From assembly GCA_910579335.1 (NCBI GenBank), contig CAJTUQ010000013.1, positions 1 through 21,230 of the forward strand: a stretch of 21,230 nucleotides of DNA. Reading direction: 5' to 3'. Position 1 is the stretch's first letter; the number at the start of each line of letters is the position of its first letter. Below the pieces are notes generated by a model. That model was not told where the DNA came from. It ran no database searches and worked only from the letters and a program-made list of their open reading frames with translations. Shown here piece after piece: positions 1 through 7,373 of this stretch. The translations under genes and the position numbers were made by a program. This stretch comes from an uncultured Dorea sp. Lineage in GTDB: Bacteria > Bacillota > Clostridia > Lachnospirales > Lachnospiraceae.

Positions 1-176
1 AAATCACAAAATTTGATAATGACTTTGATCTTGTATCCGGAAGGTATGTCATTGACGCAAAATCTATCATGGGTATCTTCAGTCTGGACTTGTCCAAACC
101 GATTGACTTAAACATCCATGCAAATGAATCGGACATCGACGGCATCCTCAGTATTTTAAAACCGTACCTTGTATAA
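1..176 (+). CDS. HPr family phosphocarrier-like protein (3' end only)
   Basis: The frame beginning at base 3 is open into the window and stops at TAA 174-176, giving 58 residues. The segment AKSIMGIFSLDL matches the HPr region around the regulatory serine (Ser46 of canonical HPr, in K-S-I-M-G), followed by the closing beta strand and helix that end in LKPYLV. HPr is the small PTS phosphocarrier that in Firmicutes also serves carbon catabolite control. By alignment the window begins near HPr residue 26, so the catalytic His15 would lie outside it and cannot be checked. The sequence is divergent from typical HPr (FDNDFDLVSGRY before the serine), so a regulatory HPr-like paralogue lacking the histidine is possible. 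It converges on thiI, with a terminator hairpin between them. Confidence 0.75.
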   Translation, partial: ITKFDNDFDLVSGRYVIDAKSIMGIFSLDLSKPIDLNIHANESDIDGILSILKPYLV

Positions 177-205
177 ACCGCATACGTCTTATCTTTGCAA
201 AAGCA

Positions 206-240
206 GTCAGACCCTTGAACCGGGTCTGACATTTTATTTT
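206..240 (+). terminator. Rho-independent terminator between the convergent HPr-like and thiI genes
   Basis: A 9-bp perfect stem, GTCAGACCC (206-214) with GGGTCTGAC (222-230), closes a 7-nt loop and is followed by ATTTTATTTTT on the + strand. It ends the HPr-like transcript. The hairpin is also 16 nt beyond the thiI stop, and the minus-strand side carries a weaker T-rich stretch, so it may work in both directions. Confidence 0.85.
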
Positions 241-245
241 TACAA

Positions 246-1427
246 TTATTTTATATCAAGAATCTCAGCTGTGCTTACCGCCTCGCTGACAAGCGCGTCT
301 ATCTTCTCGTCAAGCCGCTCCTCCGAGCGGCGGATCACGTCGATATTCGGTTTTGTCACGGGATGTTTTGCCACAAAAATCGTGCAGCAATCCTCAAACG
401 GCTGGATAGACGTCTCATAGGTGTCTATTTTCTCCGCCACGTCTACAATTTCCTGCTTGTCAAAACCAATGAGCGGTCGGTATACCGGAAGCGTGCACAC
501 ATCATTCGTCGCAGCAAGGCTCTGCATCGTCTGGCTTGCCACCTGGCCGATACTCTCCCCGGTAATCAGCCCAAGACAACCGTCCTTCCTAGCAAAATGC
601 TCGGCAATCCTCATCATGTACCGGCGCATAAGAATCGTCAGCTCGTCATGCGGGCACTGGTCATAAATATAAAGCTGGATATCCGTAAAATTCACTACAT
701 GAAGCTTTATCGGCCCGGAGTACTCCGCAATTTTTTGAGCAAGCTCAATCACCTTCTGCTTTGCCCGTTCGCTCGTATAGGGCGGGGCATGGAAATACGT
801 CGCTTCAATCCCAACCCCGCGCTTGGAAACCATATATCCCGCCACAGGGCTGTCAATACCGCCGGACAAAAGGAGCATCGCTTTTCCGTTCGTTCCTACA
901 GGCATCCCCCCTGCCCCCGGAATAATCTGCGAATACACATACACCTCATCCCGCACCTCAATATTCACCGTCACGTCCGGATGGTGCACATCCACGCGGA
1001 TTTCAGGAAATGCTTCAAGAATCGCCTCTCCCAAATCCCGGCTGATTTCCATAGAATTTTTCGGATAAGTCTTTCTGGAACGCCTTGACTCTACTTTAAA
1101 TGTAAAAGCCTTATCCTCATACATTTCATCCATATAGGATACGACATCCTTCTTAAGCTCATCAAATCCTTTGTCCGTAAGCCTCACAACCGGGCAGATG
1201 CCTACCAGCCCGAATACTTTTTTAAGCTGCTGCGCCGCCTCCTCATAATCGTATTCTCCATCGCAGTCCACGTAGATTCTCGCCTGCTTTTTATAAACCT
1301 TAAATTCTCCCGGAACATCTTTCAGCGCATACCGCACCTGCCGCACCAATGCATCCTCAAACAGATACCGGTTCTTTCCCTTGATTCCAATCTCTCCGTA
1401 TTTTAGCAAAAATGTGTGAAATCTCAT
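246..1427 (-). CDS. thiI: tRNA 4-thiouridine synthase ThiI (no rhodanese domain)
   Basis: ThiI adenylates U8 of tRNA and transfers sulfur from a cysteine desulfurase persulfide, giving 4-thiouridine; in some bacteria it also feeds thiazole synthesis. The product is 393 residues: an N-terminal ferredoxin-like domain (FHTFLLKYGEIGIKGKN), a THUMP domain (about 60-165) and a PP-loop ATP pyrophosphatase domain with SGGIDSP at 188-194. A conserved Cys pair is at 347-348 (FEDCCTIF). The C-terminal rhodanese domain of the about 482-residue E. coli enzyme is absent, as in Bacillus ThiI. The ATG at 1427 is preferred because AGGGAG lies 8 nt upstream; a GTG at 1451 overlapping the previous stop would add eight basic residues without a better site. 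It is the last gene of the operon, directly after its likely sulfur donor. Confidence 0.93.
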   Translation of the reverse strand: MRFHTFLLKYGEIGIKGKNRYLFEDALVRQVRYALKDVPGEFKVYKKQARIYVDCDGEYDYEEAAQQLKKVFGLVGICPVVRLTDKGFDELKKDVVSYMDEMYEDKAFTFKVESRRSRKTYPKNSMEISRDLGEAILEAFPEIRVDVHHPDVTVNIEVRDEVYVYSQIIPGAGGMPVGTNGKAMLLLSGGIDSPVAGYMVSKRGVGIEATYFHAPPYTSERAKQKVIELAQKIAEYSGPIKLHVVNFTDIQLYIYDQCPHDELTILMRRYMMRIAEHFARKDGCLGLITGESIGQVASQTMQSLAATNDVCTLPVYRPLIGFDKQEIVDVAEKIDTYETSIQPFEDCCTIFVAKHPVTKPNIDVIRRSEERLDEKIDALVSEAVSTAEILDIK

Positions 1428-1450
1428 TCTTTTTCTCCCTGTTTTTCTCA

Positions 1451-2608
1451 CTAGCGCCTTGTATATTTCCTGAGTTGGGGCACTAAACTTTTAAGTGTCA
1501 AAAGCGTATCATCGATCTCCTCATGCGTCGTGAACTCCGACATGCTGAACCGCAGCGTCGCGTCCAAATACTCCTGGTCCGCTCCGATTCCCTTCAACAC
1601 TCCGCTCACCTGCGGATGGTTGGAGGAGCATGCCGAGCCTGACGATACATAGATGCCTTTCTCCTCCAACGCATGGAGAAGGACCTCGCTGCGGATTCCG
1701 GCAAATCCCACGCTGATAATATGGGGTGCGGAAGTCTCATCATACATTCCGTGAATCTTCGTATTCTCAATCTCAAGCACGCCCTTGATAAAATACTCTT
1801 TCAAAGCTCTCATCCCGGCCACCTTTTCGTCCAGGTTTTCATAGATCATTTTCGCCGCCAGGCCAAGCCCCGCAATCCCCGGCACGTTCTCCGTACCGGA
1901 GCGGATATTCTTCTGCTGCTCCCCGCCGAACACAACGGGCTTTATCTTTACGCCGCTGTCTATATACAGCGCGCCGATGCCTTTCGGCCCATGAATCTTG
2001 TGTCCGCTGACAGAGCACATATCCACCTTCAGCCGCTTCGGATAAATATAATATTTCCCGAAGCCCTGCACTGCGTCCACATGGAACAGTATGTTTTTAT
2101 TATATGCTTTTACGATTCCGGCCGCCTCCTGTATAGGCTGTACAGAACCCACCTCGTTGTTTACATACATAATCGACACAAGGATCGTATCCTTGCAGAG
2201 CGCCTTCTTCAATGCGTCAAGCTTAATTCTTCCATACCGGTCTACCGGCAGGAATGTAACCCGGAAGCCCTCCTCCTCCAGATAACGCATCGTATTAATG
2301 ATCGCCGGATGCTCAATAGCTGATGTAATCAGATGGTTTCCCGCCCGGCGGTTCGCTCTCGCCGCTCCAATCAGCGCAAGATTATCGCTCTCCGTCCCGC
2401 CGGACGTAAAAAAAATTTCTTTCTCCTGCACCTTCCAGAGCTTTGCCAATATTTCCTTTGCCTCTTTTATATATTTCTCTCCCTCCATGCCCTTTTTATG
2501 CATAGAGGACGGATTCCCATAATCCTCGCACATAACCTTGCGGACAAGGTCGCCCACACATTCATATGCGCAGGTCGTCGCAGAATTGTCCAGATAAATC
2601 TCTCTCAT
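1451..2608 (-). CDS. cysteine desulfurase, NifS/IscS family (likely ThiI partner)
   Basis: A PLP-dependent class V aminotransferase-fold enzyme that takes sulfur from L-cysteine as a protein persulfide. Visible motifs are the N-terminal YLDNSATT, TSGGTESDN near 68-76, the PLP lysine at about K204 in SGHKIHGPKG, and the mobile catalytic cysteine at about C327 in SSGSACSSNHP. The SACSS form is that of group I (IscS/NifS) enzymes rather than SufS. The length of 385 residues is typical. AGGAAG before the ATG supports the start. The gene sits immediately upstream of thiI with no terminator between, the arrangement of the dedicated NifZ-ThiI pair of Bacillus, and no iscU or other Fe-S scaffold is adjacent. 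Supply of sulfur to ThiI is therefore the most likely job; a wider Fe-S role cannot be excluded. Confidence 0.9.
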   Translation of the reverse strand: MREIYLDNSATTCAYECVGDLVRKVMCEDYGNPSSMHKKGMEGEKYIKEAKEILAKLWKVQEKEIFFTSGGTESDNLALIGAARANRRAGNHLITSAIEHPAIINTMRYLEEEGFRVTFLPVDRYGRIKLDALKKALCKDTILVSIMYVNNEVGSVQPIQEAAGIVKAYNKNILFHVDAVQGFGKYYIYPKRLKVDMCSVSGHKIHGPKGIGALYIDSGVKIKPVVFGGEQQKNIRSGTENVPGIAGLGLAAKMIYENLDEKVAGMRALKEYFIKGVLEIENTKIHGMYDETSAPHIISVGFAGIRSEVLLHALEEKGIYVSSGSACSSNHPQVSGVLKGIGADQEYLDATLRFSMSEFTTHEEIDDTLLTLKSLVPQLRKYTRR

Positions 2609-2652
2609 ATACCCACTTCCTGTTTTTGTTTTCTTATTTATAGAATATGTGG

Positions 2653-3396
2653 CTATTCCTCCAATTGGAACATTAACACAGATAATGTCGTAATTCCCGC
2701 CGTTTCTGTGCGCAGAATCCTCCTTCCCAATGTAACCGGCCGCACTCCCGCTGCCATCGCCTCTTCCACCTCTTCCTTTTCAAAGCCTCCCTCCGGCCCT
2801 ATAAAAATGCCGATGGAACTGCCCGGACGGATGGAAGCCAAAATCTCTTTCGTCTCAGCCATTCCCTTTGCAAGCTCGTAAGGAAGCAAAAGCACGTCAA
2901 GCTCCCTTGCCGCCCAAAGTGCCTCCTTCCATGCCGACACATTCCTAACCTCCGGCACAATACCCCTTCCGGCCTGCTTTGCCGCACTTTTTGATATCTC
3001 CTGCCACCGCTTCGTCTTCTTCTGCGCCTTCTTCTCATCCAGCCTGACCACACAGCGTTTCATGGCTACGGGAATAATCTGGTATACACCCAGTTCTACC
3101 GCCTTTTGAACGATCAGCTCCATCTTTTCCTGCTTGGGCAGCCCTTGAAAAAGATAGATTTTCGAGGATAGCTCCGTATCATTTTCCTGCCGGTTTACGA
3201 TCGTCAGTACCGCCTCTTCTCCGTCATCCGCATATTCCTTAATGCGGCACAGATACCGGCAGTTATTGCCGTCACTGACCGATACCTCTTCCCCCGGCTT
3301 CATGCGGAGGACATTTTTCATATGGTTCACATCCGAACCTGTGATTTTGATTTCCGTCTCCCCTGCCTGAGAAGGCGGCACAAAAAAATGCTGCAT
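2653..3396 (-). CDS. rsmE: 16S rRNA m3U1498 methyltransferase RsmE
   Basis: RsmE methylates N3 of U1498 in 16S rRNA with S-adenosylmethionine. The 247-residue product begins MQHFFVPP, has the N-terminal PUA-like segment (ITGSDVNHMKNVLRMKPGEEV) and the SPOUT-fold C-terminal half with the knotted SAM site: FIGPEGGFEKEEVEEA, then LGRRILRTETA near the end, both hallmarks of RsmE. The ATG at 3396 is chosen because GGAG lies 9 nt upstream and it gives the family length; an upstream in-frame start at 3438 would add 14 non-homologous residues and overlap prmA. prmA followed by rsmE is a common Firmicute order, often next to dnaK-dnaJ, which is not present here. Confidence 0.94.
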   Translation of the reverse strand: MQHFFVPPSQAGETEIKITGSDVNHMKNVLRMKPGEEVSVSDGNNCRYLCRIKEYADDGEEAVLTIVNRQENDTELSSKIYLFQGLPKQEKMELIVQKAVELGVYQIIPVAMKRCVVRLDEKKAQKKTKRWQEISKSAAKQAGRGIVPEVRNVSAWKEALWAARELDVLLLPYELAKGMAETKEILASIRPGSSIGIFIGPEGGFEKEEVEEAMAAGVRPVTLGRRILRTETAGITTLSVLMFQLEE

Positions 3397-3407
3397 AAGG
3401 GCACTCC

Positions 3408-4361
3408 TTAATTTTTTCTTGCCACTACCGAAACCCACTCTCCCTGATAATTCACTTCAAGGACCTTAAGCCCGGCAGACTGCACGGCTTCCACGACTGT
3501 CTGTTCTTTGTCGTCGATAATGCCGCTTGTAATATATACGGCTCCCGGCTTCATATGCTGAACGACTACAGGAGTCAAAGGCACCAGTACCTCCGCAAGA
3601 ATATTGGCGGCGACAATGTCATATCTTTCATATCCTGCTGTTTCCTGCACTTTTTCATCGTCAATGATATTACCAATCATCACTTCATATTTATCTTTTC
3701 CGATACCGTTCTCCTGCATATTCTCATGCGTTGCGGCCACGGCACAGGGGTCAAGGTCGGTTCCCACACAATACCCTGCACCGAATTTCAGCGCAAGCAT
3801 TCCCAGTATTCCGCTCCCGCAGCCCACGTCAAGAACTGTACCGCCTTCCTTTACATATTTTTTCAGCGCGCGGATGCACAGCTGCGTCGTCTCATGCATC
3901 CCTGTCCCAAAGGCAGTTCCAGGGTCGATATGTATCACAAGCTTTCCCTCATCCTCTGCCTTTACCTGTTCCCATGAGGGAATCACCAGAATATCGTCAA
4001 TATAAAACTGGTGGAAATACTTTTTCCAGTTATTGACCCAGTCTATATCCTCCGTCACCGATTCCTCAATCGCACACTCCCCTACGTTAAGATATTCTCT
4101 CATACCCTCAAGCTCTCTTCGGACATCGGCAAGGATGTTTTCTGCATCCTCCGAAGCGTCAAGATAAAAAGTGAGGTATGCTATCCCGTCATCCTTTGCC
4201 GGCTCAGGTAGGATGTCCACAAACATCAGCTCCTTGTCTTCTTTTGTCAAAGGGAGCCCATCCTCGATCTGCACGCCCTCTATTCCAAGCTCCGCCAGCA
4301 TGCTGCTTACGATGTCCTCCGCTTCTGTTGTTGTTTTCAGACGAAATTGTTTCCACTTCAT
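3408..4361 (-). CDS. prmA: ribosomal protein L11 methyltransferase PrmA
   Basis: PrmA trimethylates lysines and the N-terminus of ribosomal protein L11. The 317-residue protein has the N-terminal L11-recognition region (MKWKQFRLKTTTEAEDIVS, with WVNNWKKYF near 108-116), the family signature IDPGTAFGTGMHETT around 145-159, and the SAM-binding motif I DVGCGSGILG at about 178-187. A later VAANILAEVLVPL segment carries the methyltransferase motif IV. GAGGTG before the ATG supports the start, which lies only 14 nt from the mntP stop, consistent with cotranscription. Confidence 0.95.
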   Translation of the reverse strand: MKWKQFRLKTTTEAEDIVSSMLAELGIEGVQIEDGLPLTKEDKELMFVDILPEPAKDDGIAYLTFYLDASEDAENILADVRRELEGMREYLNVGECAIEESVTEDIDWVNNWKKYFHQFYIDDILVIPSWEQVKAEDEGKLVIHIDPGTAFGTGMHETTQLCIRALKKYVKEGGTVLDVGCGSGILGMLALKFGAGYCVGTDLDPCAVAATHENMQENGIGKDKYEVMIGNIIDDEKVQETAGYERYDIVAANILAEVLVPLTPVVVQHMKPGAVYITSGIIDDKEQTVVEAVQSAGLKVLEVNYQGEWVSVVARKN

Positions 4362-4375
4362 AATTTTACACCTCT

Positions 4376-4936
4376 TTAAAAAATTCCAAGATGCTCCAGC
4401 AGAATTTTTCCCCCCATGAGTATTAAAATCACTCCGCCGGCTATCTCCGCCTTCGCCTTGTACCTTAACCCGAATATATTGCCTATTTTAACACCTGCAG
4501 CCGATAATGTAAATGTAATTGCGCCAATAAAAATCACGGCCTGTACGATATCCACCCTCAGGAAGGCGAACGTGACCCCGACAGCCAGCGCATCAATGCT
4601 GGTAGCCACAGAAAGACCCAGCATCGTCCGCACGTCCAATGCCGCATCCGTCTCTTCCCCGCCTCCGCTTGCGCCCTCCTTAAGCATGTTAAAACCGATA
4701 AGTCCCAGAAGAATAAATGCAACCCAGTGATCCACAGAAGTAATCACATCCTTAAACTGCACGCCCAAAAGGTAGCCGGCTCCCGGCATCAGCGCCTGAA
4801 ACCCTCCGAACCAGGCGCCCACGATACCCGATTTCTTCCATGTACACTGAGGCATGGCAAGTCCTTTGCAGACCGACACGGCAAATGCATCCATAGACAA
4901 GCCGGCCGCTATGAAAAATAATTCTATAATTCCCAT
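4376..4936 (-). CDS. mntP: manganese efflux pump MntP
   Basis: MntP is a small inner-membrane Mn2+ exporter of the LysE superfamily. The 186-residue product has about six hydrophobic segments and the internal duplication typical of the family: LSMDAFAVSVCKGLA near the N-terminus (Asp16) and SIDALAVGVTFAFL in the second half (Asp115), the two conserved acidic residues needed for transport in the E. coli protein. GAGAGG lies 6 nt before the ATG. No yybP-ykoY manganese riboswitch could fit in the 63 nt upstream of the gene, so any metal control would have to act further upstream or post-translationally. It is embedded between a DUF218 gene and prmA. Confidence 0.93.
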   Translation of the reverse strand: MGIIELFFIAAGLSMDAFAVSVCKGLAMPQCTWKKSGIVGAWFGGFQALMPGAGYLLGVQFKDVITSVDHWVAFILLGLIGFNMLKEGASGGGEETDAALDVRTMLGLSVATSIDALAVGVTFAFLRVDIVQAVIFIGAITFTLSAAGVKIGNIFGLRYKAKAEIAGGVILILMGGKILLEHLGIF

Positions 4937-4999
4937 CTTTTTCCTCTCTTTTTCTTTCGGATGTAATCGTATTCCCGCCGCATCAGCCGCAATTCCATA

Positions 5000-5617
5000 T
5001 CAATAGAGTCCTCTATAAAAGTTGAAATACATATGGAGGTTTACACTGACGTATCTCCAGAGCGTATCGATAAGTCCGGCATTTTTCGGTTCATCCGCCG
5101 CACACATGACATAATCCAGGCCGAATCTTTGTGCATAATGGTTTGCTTTGCGCAAATGCCAGCCATTCGTGACAACCACACAGTCTCGTATTCCCTCCCT
5201 CTCCATAATACGCCTTGACTGCATCATATTATGGAAGGTGCTTACCGACCGATTCTCCGTAACAATCATCTCCTCAGGCACGCCCAGTTCTATTGCGTAT
5301 TCTTTCATAACCTCTGATTCAATATGAGGATTTTTCACTCTTCCGCCGGAAAAAAAGAGCTTTTTTACTCTTCCCTCACGCCACAGCTTAACCGCCTTTT
5401 CCACGCGCGTTTTCATAACCGCCGAAGGGCTTCCGTTCAGATTTGCAGGGCATCCGCATACAAGCGCACAGTCATACCCGCTCTTTTTCCACCTTTTTAA
5501 AGGCCGTTCAAATACCGTTCGAAAAACCAGAACATTAGACAGCAGAAGTCCCGACATGCCTCCCAAAGCAATGCCGCACACAACTCCCTTATTTCCCCTT
5601 CCCTTCTCTCTCCTCAT
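5000..5617 (-). CDS. YdcF/SanA-family (DUF218) membrane-anchored protein
   Basis: The 205-residue protein starts with a basic stretch and one transmembrane helix (about 11-32), then a DUF218 domain from about 48. Recognisable family features are DCALVCGCPA, the glycine-rich KLFFSGGRV, an acidic ESEVMKEYAIELGVPEEMIVTE block, and VVTNGWHLRKA, which corresponds to the TSxxHxxRA motif of SanA, YdcF and ElyC. E. coli relatives affect envelope permeability and lipid carrier use, but no reaction is established, so only an envelope role is suggested. GGAGG lies 6 nt upstream of the ATG. It appears to open the operon leading to mntP-prmA-rsmE, just after the terminator of the previous gene; I saw no convincing promoter in the short gap. 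Confidence 0.82.
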   Translation of the reverse strand: MRREKGRGNKGVVCGIALGGMSGLLLSNVLVFRTVFERPLKRWKKSGYDCALVCGCPANLNGSPSAVMKTRVEKAVKLWREGRVKKLFFSGGRVKNPHIESEVMKEYAIELGVPEEMIVTENRSVSTFHNMMQSRRIMEREGIRDCVVVTNGWHLRKANHYAQRFGLDYVMCAADEPKNAGLIDTLWRYVSVNLHMYFNFYRGLY

Positions 5618-5661
5618 ACAGTTCCTCCATTCAGCTTATCAAATGTAATCATACATACAAC

Positions 5662-5688
5662 AAACCCCTGCATCCGCTGCAGGGGTTT
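5662..5688 (-). terminator. Rho-independent terminator of the LCP/cohesin-like operon
   Basis: An 11-bp perfect stem, AAACCCCTGCA (5662-5672) pairing with TGCAGGGGTTT (5678-5688), encloses a 5-nt loop, 10 nt beyond the stop codon at 5699. On the minus strand the hairpin runs into TTTGTTGTATG, a short impure U-tract, so termination may be incomplete and could feed the downstream operon. Confidence 0.7.
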
Positions 5689-5698
5689 AACCCTAACC

Positions 5699-7369
5699 TT
5701 AATCCAAATCAATAAAGTCTACCTTGAACGTATCATCCGGTTCAGAATGTCTGCTCTTTTTCGGACTGTCACTCAACAGTTCATCCAAATCGTCTATCGT
5801 TAATTCCTCTGTGCGGCTCTGCCCGCCATACACGACAAATTCATCCGAATCAACATCATCCAGCAGATCGCCATCGTCATAATCCATCTGGGCCGTCGCA
5901 AAGTCATTTTCATCAATCTCCAGCTCCTCCGTGGCAAAGCCGTTCTCTTCATAGTCCAGCTCCGCGGTCGAAAACTCCTCCGTAAAGCCCATATCCTCGG
6001 TAAAGTCCAGCTCTTCGGTAAAGCCCATATCCGACGTAAATCCCATGTCTTCGGTAAAGCCCATATCCACAGTGGCAAAGTCATCGTCAATATCATCCTC
6101 AAAATCGTGCTTTTTCCCGCCGCGTCCGGATTTTAAAGGCTTCTTTTCTTTTCCTTTTTTCTTTTCCTTTGCCTTTACCGGCTGCGGCTCCTCGTCATTG
6201 AGGCCGTACTCCTCATATAGCTCATCCAGCTCTACGTTGCGGTTGTGAAGCTTCACTCCAATCGTAAAAATAATGATGATGATTACGATTAATCCCAATC
6301 CTCCGAAAAGTACGATTTTCTGGATGTTCTTTTCTATAAAGGTCTCAACCTTCCCAAGAAGTCCTGACTTTTTCTCCTTTTCCTGCGCTCCGCTCTCCGG
6401 CTCATATCTCTGATACGTATTCTCCTGCGCATCATACCGGTAGAAGTCACTCTCTCCATTGTTATTCATGGCATACAGTATATAATGCCCTTCCTCGCCG
6501 CTCTTCTGCCATACCGGAAATACTTTTTCATTCAAAGTAAGTTCCGCTTCTTTATATTCAGAAGGAAGACTTACGCCAGAAGTATCGCTGAGAAGAATAA
6601 TAGACGTCGTATCGGAAATTACCAGCTCCTCATAAGGAGAAAATGTAGCGTTCTCCGCATTATACAAGTAAAAGCTCCCCTTATCCCCGTCCAGCAGATA
6701 TCCTAATGTCACGCCGCTGTTTTCGTTGACCACCATCTGGCGCTCCTGTCCGTCCAGCGAGACAGTTGTGCGCTCATAGCCCTCCGGGATATCTCCCTTT
6801 GGGAATTTATCTGTCAGGATATATGCCGCGCCGCCGACTTCAACCTGTATATCATCGGCAGAAGCGGAAGCCGCGGAATCATCATCGTCTTTTTCCTTTA
6901 TTTTAGAAGGATCCCCCTCGGCAATCTTTATGGTAGAAGTTCCCTGATCCAATGTAAGCTCATTGCCTTCCCCGGAAGCAATCGACGCACCCGCAACTGT
7001 TATCTGAGTACTCCCTTCTTTCAGCGCCTGGAATTTCAGCAGGAATATCTGCTCCGAGGAACCGCCGTTTCCCATACAGGTCACTCCGCCGTCCTCGTCA
7101 GCCTCAGCGCCGTCGCCGGAATCAAAACTTAAGGATTCACTGTCATAGGCTAATTTTACTTCCACGGCCCCAAGAGAGCCATTCGTAGAGCGGACGGCGC
7201 ATTTCACCTCTACAATATCCCCCACCTTCGTCGACGGATCCGAAAACGATATTTTCCCGTCCGCCGCATTGACAGCTAAGGAAAAACACGGCACTAACAA
7301 ACACAATGCCAACAACACGCTACTGATTTTCTTTGCTATTCTCATGCTCTTACTCTCTTTTTTGTTCAT
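5699..7369 (-). CDS. secreted cohesin-like protein with one membrane anchor and acidic repeat tail
   Basis: A 556-residue protein of unknown function. A signal peptide (about 1-35, ending VNA/ADG) precedes a cohesin/Ig-like domain (about 38-148: GKISFSDPSTKVGDIVEV and LAYDSESLSF). Then comes an Asp/Ser linker, a second region rich in aromatic and acidic residues (about 165-320), one transmembrane helix near 350-371 (IVIIIIIFTIGV) and a long cytoplasmic tail. The tail has a lysine-rich segment (KEKKKGKEKKP) followed by degenerate MGFTED-type repeats and ends TFKVDFIDLD. The ATG at 7369 is chosen for its GGAG site, its signal peptide and the 4-nt gap from the LCP gene stop; the longer reading frame to 7528 is only an overlap of that gene's acidic tail. 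Cotranscription suggests the two proteins work together at the cell surface. The cohesin assignment is moderate. Confidence 0.75.
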   Translation of the reverse strand: MNKKESKSMRIAKKISSVLLALCLLVPCFSLAVNAADGKISFSDPSTKVGDIVEVKCAVRSTNGSLGAVEVKLAYDSESLSFDSGDGAEADEDGGVTCMGNGGSSEQIFLLKFQALKEGSTQITVAGASIASGEGNELTLDQGTSTIKIAEGDPSKIKEKDDDDSAASASADDIQVEVGGAAYILTDKFPKGDIPEGYERTTVSLDGQERQMVVNENSGVTLGYLLDGDKGSFYLYNAENATFSPYEELVISDTTSIILLSDTSGVSLPSEYKEAELTLNEKVFPVWQKSGEEGHYILYAMNNNGESDFYRYDAQENTYQRYEPESGAQEKEKKSGLLGKVETFIEKNIQKIVLFGGLGLIVIIIIIFTIGVKLHNRNVELDELYEEYGLNDEEPQPVKAKEKKKGKEKKPLKSGRGGKKHDFEDDIDDDFATVDMGFTEDMGFTSDMGFTEELDFTEDMGFTEEFSTAELDYEENGFATEELEIDENDFATAQMDYDDGDLLDDVDSDEFVVYGGQSRTEELTIDDLDELLSDSPKKSRHSEPDDTFKVDFIDLD

Positions 7370-7373
7370 CTTC

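Noticed and set aside
363..1088. Long + strand open frames opposite thiI, the desulfurase and prmA
   Set aside because: They are antisense to clearly conserved genes, show no family motifs and have no ribosome binding sites.
4937..4999. Manganese (yybP-ykoY) riboswitch before mntP
   Set aside because: Only 63 nt separate the genes and no paired-loop structure of that class is visible.
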